From the NCBI GenBank assembly GCA_038239195.1, contig JBBSEZ010000311.1, forward strand, positions 1 through 11,892: a stretch of DNA of 11,892 nt. The letters run 5' to 3'. The notes under the pieces are model-generated. The model did not search any database. It saw only the letters and a program-made list of their open reading frames with translations, and had not been told where the DNA came from. A program made the position numbers and the translations under genes. Source of the stretch: JBBSEZ01 sp038239195. GTDB taxonomy: Bacteria > Planctomycetota > Planctomycetia > Gemmatales > Gemmataceae. Position 1 is the stretch's first letter. Each line of letters begins with the position of its first letter. Positions 6,283 to 11,892 of the stretch are shown one piece after another.

Positions 6283-6939
6283 ATGTGCCCCCTGCCGAAC
6301 ACCGACTCGACCGAGGAACGCCGCTGCCTGGAGCGCGCCGCCGCCGGGGACGCGGAGGGCTGGCGCTCCCTGCTGGCCGCGCACCACGACCGGCTCCATC
6401 GCATGGTCGCGCTGCGCCTGGACCCGCGGCTGCAAGGGCGCGTGGGCTCGGACGACGTGCTCCAGGACGCCTACCTCGAGGCCATCCCCCGCCTCGCCGA
6501 CTACCTGCGCGCCCCGCCCCTGCCTTTCTTCCTCTGGCTGCGCGCGCTGGTCGCCTGCCGGCTCTCCAAGCTGCATCGGCACCACCTGGGCACCCAGATG
6601 CGCGACGCTGGCCGCGAGGTCTCCCTGTACCGCGACGCCCTCCCCGGCGCCTCCTCGGCCGCCCTGGCGGCCCACCTGCTGGGCCGCGAATGTCGCCCCA
6701 GTGAGGCCGCGGCGCGCGCCGAGTTGAAACTGCGGCTCGAGGAGGCCCTCAACCGGCTGTCCCCGCTCGACCGGGAAGTGCTTGCGCTGCGCCACTTCGA
6801 GCAGTTGACCACCGCGGAGGCCGCTCGCGTCCTCGGCGTCAGCGAGGCGGCCACGGGCAAGCGCTACCTGCGCGCCCTGCTTCGGCTCCGGGAGGACCTG
6901 GCGAGCCTGCCCGGCGGGCTGGAGGGACTGCGACCATGA
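6283..6939 (+). CDS. ECF-type RNA polymerase sigma factor
   Basis: A 218-residue protein that should direct RNA polymerase to an alternative promoter class. Sigma region 2 is at about 25-105 (LLAAHHDRLHRMVALRLDP, GSDDVLQDAYLEAIPRLADY, PFFLWLRALVACRL). Region 4 is at about 150-208, with the helix-turn-helix LTTAEAARVLGVSEAATGKR and the preceding LSPLDREVLALRHFEQ. Regions 1 and 3 are missing, as expected for ECF factors. ATG 6283 is chosen; ATG 6274 is also in frame but lies within conserved block B. Neither has a Shine-Dalgarno sequence, so translation may be leaderless. The TGA overlaps the kinase ATG (ATGA, 6936-6939). The absence of an anti-sigma gene and the coupling to a Ser/Thr kinase match planctomycete ECF groups thought to be controlled by phosphorylation. 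That control is inferred here. Confidence 0.93.
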   Translation: MCPLPNTDSTEERRCLERAAAGDAEGWRSLLAAHHDRLHRMVALRLDPRLQGRVGSDDVLQDAYLEAIPRLADYLRAPPLPFFLWLRALVACRLSKLHRHHLGTQMRDAGREVSLYRDALPGASSAALAAHLLGRECRPSEAAARAELKLRLEEALNRLSPLDREVLALRHFEQLTTAEAARVLGVSEAATGKRYLRALLRLREDLASLPGGLEGLRP

Positions 6940-9900
6940 GCGCCCCGTCGGGCTCGGAGGCCGACCCCCTCAATGCCCTGGCCGAGGAGTTCCTGGCGCG
7001 GTATCGGCGCGGGGAGCGCCCGCCGCTGACGGAGTACACCGAGCAACACCCCGAGCTGGCCGGCCGTATCCGCGACCTGTTCCCTTCGCTGGTCCTGCTC
7101 GAAGCGGCGGGCTCGGCCAACGGCGAGCGGACCGGCGCCCACGCCGCGCCGGCGGCTGGCCTCGCCCCGCCGGGGCGCCTGGGCGACTATCGGCTGCTGC
7201 GCGAGGTCGGGCGGGGCGGGATGGGCGTCGTCTACGAGGCCGTGCAGGAATCGCTCGGCCGTCACGTCGCCCTCAAGGTGCTGCCGGCTGCCCTCGCCGC
7301 CGGGGGCAACTTCCTGGAGCGCTTCCGCCGCGAAGCGCGGTCGGCCGCCCGCCTCCACCACACGAACATCGTCCCCGTCTTCGGGGTCGGGGAGGCGGGC
7401 GGCACACACTACTACGCCATGCAGTTCATCCAGGGCGAGCCCCTCGACGCCGTGCTCGAGGACGTCAAGCGACTGCGCGGGTCGCGGGCTTCCTCCTTCC
7501 CTACGGGCACGGAGGGGCCTCCCGTGTCGGCGGTGGCCAAGGGGCTCCTGACCGACACCTTTCCGCCCGACCCGTCGGGCGCTGCCCCGCCGCCGGCCCC
7601 GGCCGCGTCGGCGGCCGGCACGTCGCGGCTGAGCGCCCAGCCGGACGCGACGTACTTCCGGAGCGTGGCCCGGTTGGCCGCCGAGGCGGCCGAAGCGCTG
7701 GCCTACGCCCACGCCCAGGGCGTGTTGCACCGCGACGTCAAGCCGTCCAACCTGCTGCTCGACGCCCACGGCACTCTCTGGATCACCGACTTCGGCCTCG
7801 CCAAGGCCGACGACGCCGACGACCTCACCCGCACGGGCGACATCGTCGGGACGCTCCGCTACATGGCCCCGGAGCGGTTCGACGGCCAGGCCGACGCCCG
7901 CAGCGACGTCTACGCCCTGGGCGTCACCCTCTACGAGATGCTGACGCTCCAGCCCGCCTTCGCCGACAGCGACCGGGCCCGCCTGATCAAGCGCGTCATC
8001 CAGGGCGCCTCGGCGCGGCCCCGCCAGCTCGACCCCTTCCTCCCGCGCGACCTGGAGACGGTGGTGCTCAAGGCGATGGCCCGCGACCCGGGCGACCGCT
8101 ACCTCACGGCGGCGGACCTGGCCCTCGACCTGCGCCTCTTCCTGGCCGACCGCCCCATCCGGGCGCGGCGCAGCGGGCCCGTGGAGCAACTCGTCCGCTG
8201 GTGCCGGCGCTACCCGACGGTGGCGGCGCTGGCGGCGACCGTTGGGGCGCTCCTGGCGTTCATTGCCGTCTGGACGTCGATGGCGAACGTGAAACTGCGC
8301 AAGGCGCTCAAGGAGTCCGACGACAACCTTCAAACAGCGGAGAGGCACAAGCGCGACGCCGACTTCAAGCTCTGGGGCTCGCTGGTCGCGCAGGCGGAGG
8401 CGCGCCGGCTGAGCCGGCGCGGCGGGCAGCGCTTCGAGAGCCTGGAGCTCCTGGCGGAGGCGGTGGGGCTCGCCCGCGCGCTCGACCTGCCGCCGGAGAA
8501 GTTCGACGAGATGCGCAACGCCGCCATCGCAGCGCTGGCCCTGCCCGACCTATACCTCGGCCCCCCCTGGTTGCCGTGGCCGGCCGGGACGCACGACCTC
8601 GACGTGGCCCCGGACTGGGCGACCTACGCCCGGAGCGACAAGGAGGGCGCCTGTAGCATCCGCCGCGTGGCGGACGACCGCGAGCTCCGCCGCCTGCCCG
8701 GCTGGGGCAAGCCCGTCGGGCTGCGTTTCATCGCCGACGGGCGGTTCCTCGCCGTCGGGGCCGCCCACGTCAACTATCCGTTTGACGGCCGGCTCCAGGT
8801 GTGGGACCTCCGCGCGGCGGGGCGCACGCCTCTCCTGGAGGCGACTGACGTGCGGCACGTCGATTTTCGGCCCGACGGCCGTTACGCGGCGGTCGCCCAC
8901 CGCGACGGCGCCGCGAGCGTGTACGACCTCGAGACCGGCAAGCGCGCCGGCCGGCTGCCTCCGCTCTCGGTCCGTCGCGAGACCAACCTCGCGCTGCATC
9001 CGAAGGAGCCGTTGCTCGCCGCCTGCTCGTACTTCTCGACGGAGGTGGTGGTGCGAAACTGGCGGACGGGGGTCGTCGAAGCGTCCCTGACCAGCGCCGG
9101 AGGCACCACGGGGGCCGCCTGGTCTCCCGACGGTCGGCTGCTGGTGACGGCCGGTGGCGACGACAGTCACCTGGCGCTGTACGACCGCGCAGGCTTCCGG
9201 CTCCTGCGGCAACTGTCCGGCGGCACGCCCGGCATGCGGCTCGCCTTCAACCCCGCGGGCGACCGGCTGGCCGGCGTCGGTTGGGACAGCCGCATCCGCA
9301 TCATCGATCACGCCGCGGACCGGCTCCTCTTCGCCACCGCGCCCTCGCCGTATAAACGTTGCCAATGGGACCGAGACGGCCGGCGCGTGGTGGGCGGGCT
9401 GCTGAATGAGCGCCTTGGCGCCTGGCAGGTGGCCGACGCTCGTGAGTACCACACCTTCACGCGCGAGGCGGGAGGCGGGTGTTCCTCCGCCGCGCTGCAC
9501 CCGGGGGGCAGGCTGCTGGCGGCGGCCACCGAGGACGGGGTGGGCCTCTGGGACTTCGTCCGGGGGACGGAACTGCGGCCCATCCCCTTCCCCCGCACGG
9601 TTGGTCGCGTCCTCTTCGAGCCGTCGGGAGCGCTGCTGACTTCGGGGCTCGACGGAACCTATCGCTGGCCCGTGCGGATCGAGCGCGACATCGCGTCGGT
9701 CGGGCCGCCGCAACGGCTCGCCTTGCCCGGGAGCACGCACGACCTGGCCCAGAGCCGGGACGGGCGGATGACGGCCCTGGCCGTCCGGGCGGCGGGCCAG
9801 GGCGCGAAGGAGGCGGGGGCGTGGGTGCTGCACGCCGACCGGCCGAGGCGGCCGCTTCGTCTGGATGCCGGGGAAGACGTGCGTTACCTGAGCGTGAGCC

Positions 9901-10421
9901 CCGACGGGCGCTGGGTCGCCACGGGAAAGCATCACTCTGCCGGGGTCAAGGTCTGGGAGGCCCCCACCGGTCGGCTCGTCAAGGAGCTCCCCGGCGGGAG
10001 TCGCTGCCGATTCACGCCCGACGGTCGCTGGCTGGCCACCGACGAGGCGCTGTGGACGGTGGACACCTGGGTCAGGGGGCCGCGCGGCGTCGGCGCGTGG
10101 GCCTTCAGCCCCGACGGCAAACTGGCCGCCGACCAGGCGCACGCCGGCGTGGTGCGACTGGTGGAGGTGCAAACCGGCCTCCAACTCGCCCGCCTCGAAG
10201 GCCCGGACCTCGACGTCGCCGCCAGCCTCTCCTTCACCCCCGACGGGACGCGCCTGCTCGCCCCCGGCCAGGGCATCCACGTCTGGGACCTGCGGGCGCT
10301 CCGCCGGCAGTTGGCGGCGCTGGGGCTCGACTGGCAGCAGCCCGCCTACCCAGAGGCACCCGTCACGCCCTTGGTCCCGTTCCAGGTGCAAATTCGTGTG
10401 GAGGGCGGCTTGGGGCGGTAA
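6936..10421 (+). CDS. Transmembrane Ser/Thr protein kinase with extracytoplasmic WD40-like sensor region
   Basis: A 1161-residue protein. Residues about 10-55 match a short planctomycete kinase N-terminus (LAEEFLARYRRGERPPLTEYTEQHPELA). The Hanks-type kinase domain is about 85-405: glycine loop GRGGMG (92-97), Lys114 in VALK, Glu133, HRD at 265-267 with Lys269 and Asn272, DFG at 285-287, and APE at 311-313. All key residues are present, so activity is expected. A low-complexity insert of about 60 residues (180-240) separates the hinge from HRD. RRYPTVAALAATVGALLAFIAVW marks one membrane helix at about 427-447, with basic residues before it placing the kinase inside. Helical sequence follows (450-535), then WD40-like repeats to about 1125 (VWDLRAAG, VYDLETGK, LWDFVRG, VKVWEAPTG, IHVWDLRALRRQLAALGLDW). 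It overlaps the sigma gene by 4 bp, suggesting translational coupling and kinase control of that sigma factor. Confidence 0.94.
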   Translation: MSAPSGSEADPLNALAEEFLARYRRGERPPLTEYTEQHPELAGRIRDLFPSLVLLEAAGSANGERTGAHAAPAAGLAPPGRLGDYRLLREVGRGGMGVVYEAVQESLGRHVALKVLPAALAAGGNFLERFRREARSAARLHHTNIVPVFGVGEAGGTHYYAMQFIQGEPLDAVLEDVKRLRGSRASSFPTGTEGPPVSAVAKGLLTDTFPPDPSGAAPPPAPAASAAGTSRLSAQPDATYFRSVARLAAEAAEALAYAHAQGVLHRDVKPSNLLLDAHGTLWITDFGLAKADDADDLTRTGDIVGTLRYMAPERFDGQADARSDVYALGVTLYEMLTLQPAFADSDRARLIKRVIQGASARPRQLDPFLPRDLETVVLKAMARDPGDRYLTAADLALDLRLFLADRPIRARRSGPVEQLVRWCRRYPTVAALAATVGALLAFIAVWTSMANVKLRKALKESDDNLQTAERHKRDADFKLWGSLVAQAEARRLSRRGGQRFESLELLAEAVGLARALDLPPEKFDEMRNAAIAALALPDLYLGPPWLPWPAGTHDLDVAPDWATYARSDKEGACSIRRVADDRELRRLPGWGKPVGLRFIADGRFLAVGAAHVNYPFDGRLQVWDLRAAGRTPLLEATDVRHVDFRPDGRYAAVAHRDGAASVYDLETGKRAGRLPPLSVRRETNLALHPKEPLLAACSYFSTEVVVRNWRTGVVEASLTSAGGTTGAAWSPDGRLLVTAGGDDSHLALYDRAGFRLLRQLSGGTPGMRLAFNPAGDRLAGVGWDSRIRIIDHAADRLLFATAPSPYKRCQWDRDGRRVVGGLLNERLGAWQVADAREYHTFTREAGGGCSSAALHPGGRLLAAATEDGVGLWDFVRGTELRPIPFPRTVGRVLFEPSGALLTSGLDGTYRWPVRIERDIASVGPPQRLALPGSTHDLAQSRDGRMTALAVRAAGQGAKEAGAWVLHADRPRRPLRLDAGEDVRYLSVSPDGRWVATGKHHSAGVKVWEAPTGRLVKELPGGSRCRFTPDGRWLATDEALWTVDTWVRGPRGVGAWAFSPDGKLAADQAHAGVVRLVEVQTGLQLARLEGPDLDVAASLSFTPDGTRLLAPGQGIHVWDLRALRRQLAALGLDWQQPAYPEAPVTPLVPFQVQIRVEGGLGR

Positions 10422-10506
10422 GCCTCGCCAGAGTGCCGGGCTGAGTCGCCGATCGTTCCGCTCCCCTGCGGCGGGCCGATCGAGGCGCGCCGCACCGCGA
10501 ACCACA

Positions 10507-10547
10507 GGGCGGGACACCCCGCTCAGGCGAGTGAGCCCGGTTCGGGC
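10507..10547 (+). terminator. Two adjacent GC hairpins after the kinase gene, possible terminator
   Basis: GCGGG (10509-10513) pairs with CCCGC (10518-10522) around a 4-nt loop, and can extend outward by 2 more pairs. GCCCG (10535-10539) pairs with CGGGC (10543-10547) around a 3-nt loop. They begin about 85 nt past the stop at 10421. No T-run follows, so this is only a candidate. Confidence 0.3.
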
Positions 10548-10593
10548 GAGGAGCGCCCTCGCCCACGGACGGTCGCGCTCTCCGGGGACGGTG

Positions 10594-10628
10594 TGGGCCC
10601 TTTGACGCCAGGCCCGATCGAGGGCCCA
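10594..10628. repeat. Inverted repeat TGGGCCCT / AGGGCCCA
   Basis: TGGGCCCT (10594-10601) and AGGGCCCA (10621-10628) form a perfect 8-bp stem with a 19-nt loop. It may be a second terminator candidate between the kinase and repressor units, or chance in GC-rich DNA. Confidence 0.3.
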
Positions 10629-10780
10629 ACAACCGCGAACGTGCGGCCCTTCTCTTCGAGCGCATCGCCGAGGATGGGAAGCCGCGCTCCGCATAAATTC
10701 CCTCCGCCAGCCGCGGGACCGTCCGATCGTCCCAGCCCAGCCACGCCGGAGACTTGCTCGTCGCCACCCAGGTTGCCCCC

Positions 10781-10809
10781 TTGACGCTCCTAGACGCTTC
10801 GTCTATCAT
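10781..10809 (+). promoter_or_regulatory. Sigma70-like promoter of the repressor gene
   Basis: TTGACG (10781-10786) and TATCAT (10804-10809) are separated by exactly 17 bp, predicting a start near 10816. The -35 has five of six consensus bases. The spacer and -10 overlap a perfect dyad, fitting a repressible promoter. Confidence 0.65.
10791..10805. promoter_or_regulatory. Operator candidate 1 (BlaI-type dyad)
   Basis: TAGACGCTTCGTCTA is a perfect inverted repeat of 6-bp arms around 3 bases. It fills the promoter spacer and touches the -10, where a bound dimer would block RNA polymerase. Autorepression by the downstream BlaI-type protein is inferred. Confidence 0.6.
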
Positions 10810-10815
10810 CTCCCC

Positions 10816-10830
10816 TAGTCAATTTGTCTA
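10816..10830. promoter_or_regulatory. Operator candidate 2 (related dyad)
   Basis: TAGTCAATTTGTCTA has the same 15-bp layout as the first dyad (TAGNC, five bases, GTCTA), with one mismatch between half-sites. Its centre is 25 bp downstream of the first, covering the predicted transcription start. Confidence 0.5.
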
Positions 10831-10845
10831 CCCCCGAGGCGAGCC

Positions 10846-11244
10846 GTGGCCCCACGAGCCGAGCGCGACCCGTCGAACGCCGAGCTGGCGGTCCTGCAAG
10901 TGTTGTGGGACCGGGGCACGGCGACGCGCCGGCACCTCGCCGACGCGCTGTACCCCGGCGGCGCCCCGTCGCACTACACGACGGTGCAGAAGTTGCTGGA
11001 GCGGCTCGAGGAGAAGAAGCTGGTGAGCAGCCGGAGCGAGGAGGGCGTGCGCGTCTTCACCGCTCTGGTGGACCGCGAGGGGCTCATCAGTCGGCGCCTA
11101 CAGGACGTGGCCGCGAAGCTGTGCGGGGGGTCGCTCACGCCGCTGCTGATGAACCTGGTCCGCGCGCAGGCGCTGACGGCGGAGGAGCTCGCGGAGCTCC
11201 AGGCGTTGATTCGTCAGGCGGCGAAAGAGAAACGGCGTTCGTAG
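10846..11244 (+). CDS. BlaI/MecI/CopY-family transcriptional repressor
   Basis: A 132-residue DNA-binding protein of the family that represses beta-lactamase or related genes and usually its own operon. The winged helix-turn-helix is at about 10-80: NAELAVLQVLWDRGTATRRHLADAL, then SHYTTVQKLLERLEEKKLVSS as the recognition region and wing. The C-terminal helices (about 95-130) match the dimerisation part. Length is normal for the family. In staphylococcal BlaI/MecI the BlaR1 protease cuts at Asn101-Phe102; Asn103-Leu104 lies close to that place here, though whether it is cut is unknown. The start is GTG with a weak GAGG upstream. Two dyads and a promoter precede it. A BlaR1-like membrane gene follows 12 nt after the stop, clearly in one operon. 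No beta-lactamase is in view, so the target may be unrelated to antibiotics. Confidence 0.92.
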   Translation: MAPRAERDPSNAELAVLQVLWDRGTATRRHLADALYPGGAPSHYTTVQKLLERLEEKKLVSSRSEEGVRVFTALVDREGLISRRLQDVAAKLCGGSLTPLLMNLVRAQALTAEELAELQALIRQAAKEKRRS

Positions 11245-11248
11245 GAGG
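11243..11248 (+). promoter_or_regulatory. Ribosome binding site of the BlaR1-like gene, overlapping the repressor stop
   Basis: AGGAGG overlaps the TAG at 11242-11244 and sits 8 nt before ATG 11257. This indicates cotranscription and probably coupled translation of the pair. Confidence 0.7.
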
Positions 11249-11256
11249 CCGCAGCG

Positions 11257-11892
11257 ATGGACACGTTGCTTCACGTCGGCCTGGGCAATGCGTTGCTGGC
11301 GACCGGCCTGGCCCTGTTCGCGGCGTTGGTGGCACGCCGGTGGCGCCGGCCGGCGCTGGTCCACAGCCTCTGGCTCCTGGTGCTGCTCAAACTGCTCACC
11401 CCGCCCCTGGTCCACGTCCCGCTTCCCTGGCCGGGCGCGCCGGAGGAGGGGGTGATGGCCGAGCCGGCGCCGGAGGGGGACGAGCCCTGTTGCCCCGCCT
11501 CGGGCGCCCTTCGCGAGGCCGAAGCGCCTGCGGCCCTCCTCGAAGAAGCCCGCCCGCCGTCGGACGTCCCGGCGTGGGCCCCCGAGCCTGCGGCGGCGTG
11601 GGGGCCGTCGTGGCAGGCGGTCGTGCTGGCCGTCTGGCTGGCGGGGAGTTGCGCGTGGTGGGCGGTCGCGGGGCGCCGCCAGCCCACCGACTCGGGCTTC
11701 CCCTTCACGGCGCCTCGCGACGGGGAGTACTGGTGTTACGCGGCCGGCCTGAGGGACGGGCGCGTCCTCACGCCGCCCGCGCCGCCGAACGAGCCCCTGC
11801 TCAAGTTGCGCGTCGATACGGTCCCGCCGAAGATCGAGGCCCATCTGTCTCGGCCGCGCGCCGGGAAAATGCGCCTGGATTGGGACGTGGAA
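11257..11892 (+). CDS. BlaR1-like membrane protein without the expected M56 protease, fused to a beta-sandwich segment (partial)
   Basis: The frame is open from ATG 11257 to the window edge (212 residues seen, 3' end missing). The N-terminal part matches planctomycete BlaR1/M56 proteins: membrane segments at about 5-25 and 34-52 joined by the basic loop RRWRRP, with the typical HSLWLLVLLKLLTPPLV. A Pro/Glu/Ala-rich loop (57-115) leads to a third segment, WQAVVLAVWLAGSCAWWAVAG (119-139). In usual family members the zinc protease with HExxH comes next. Here GRRQ is followed at once by SGFPFTAPRDGEYWCYAAGLRDG, LLKLRVDTVPPKIE and MRLDWDVE, which resemble the exported protein at 915-1856. No HExxH is visible. 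Basic residues after segment three would place this part in the cytoplasm. It could be a genuine sensor variant or an internal-deletion fusion. A protease beyond the window edge cannot be excluded but would be in an unusual place. Confidence 0.8.
   Translation, partial: MDTLLHVGLGNALLATGLALFAALVARRWRRPALVHSLWLLVLLKLLTPPLVHVPLPWPGAPEEGVMAEPAPEGDEPCCPASGALREAEAPAALLEEARPPSDVPAWAPEPAAAWGPSWQAVVLAVWLAGSCAWWAVAGRRQPTDSGFPFTAPRDGEYWCYAAGLRDGRVLTPPAPPNEPLLKLRVDTVPPKIEAHLSRPRAGKMRLDWDVE

Larger units (their letters stand above)
10422..10845. other. Non-coding stretch between the kinase gene and the blaI-type gene
   Basis: These 424 bp contain no credible gene. They hold two adjacent GC hairpins (10507-10547), another inverted repeat (10594-10628), and the promoter with two dyads ahead of 10846. 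The remainder shows nothing I can interpret. Confidence 0.6.

Noticed and set aside
8550..10694. Long minus-strand open frame (714 codons) opposite the kinase WD40 region
   Set aside because: It shows no motifs and is rich in Arg, Gly and Pro. It is a shadow of the + strand gene. The same holds for the frame at 6864-8348.
1..11892. CRISPR array, tRNA, rRNA, transposase or integrase genes
   Set aside because: I saw no regularly spaced repeats, no cloverleaf-like or rRNA sequence, and no transposase motifs on either strand. The only repeats are those listed.

Overview
The window looks like a chromosomal segment from a high-GC planctomycete, most likely a Gemmata relative. This is inferred from gene content, not from any marker gene. 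The clues are an ECF sigma factor gene overlapping a very large Ser/Thr kinase-transmembrane-WD40 gene, a WD40 protein fused to a caspase-like peptidase, a BlaI/BlaR1-type pair, and exported beta-sandwich proteins of a planctomycete style. All convincing genes lie on the + strand. The many long minus-strand frames are high-GC shadows.

Layout: (1) 2-724 is the 3' part of purC (SAICAR synthase), with a perfect 15-bp inverted repeat over its stop codon. (2) 915-1856 encodes an exported protein with two predicted beta-sandwich units, behind a sigma70-like promoter candidate. (3) 1857-2229 is non-coding. It holds a short remnant that repeats the end of purC, a stem-loop just after the remnant's stop, and regulatory block A. 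(4) 2230-3036 (exported protein, unknown function) and 3113-6223 (exported WD40/caspase-like protein, 1036 aa) form a probable operon with a strong hairpin between them. (5) 6283-6939 (ECF sigma factor) and 6936-10421 (kinase-TM-WD40 protein, 1161 aa) overlap by 4 bp. Block B, a second copy of block A, lies directly upstream of the sigma start. (6) 10422-10845 is non-coding, with GC hairpins and then a promoter carrying two similar 15-bp dyads. (7) 10846-11244 is a BlaI/MecI-type repressor. (8) 11257 to the window end is a BlaR1-like membrane protein. In it the expected M56 metalloprotease region is absent after the third membrane segment and is replaced by a segment resembling the exported protein of 915-1856.

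How the parts may fit together: blocks A and B align without gaps at 29 of 40 positions. One is upstream of the exported-protein/caspase operon and the other is upstream of the sigma/kinase operon. The simplest reading is that the sigma factor, or another regulator bound to the locus, drives both. By topology the kinase WD40 half and the whole WD40-caspase would both face the extracytoplasmic side, so the two operons may form one signalling and protease circuit. The circuit is an inference. The shared block is seen directly. The BlaI gene appears separately self-regulated, with a partner that has lost or never had the usual protease.
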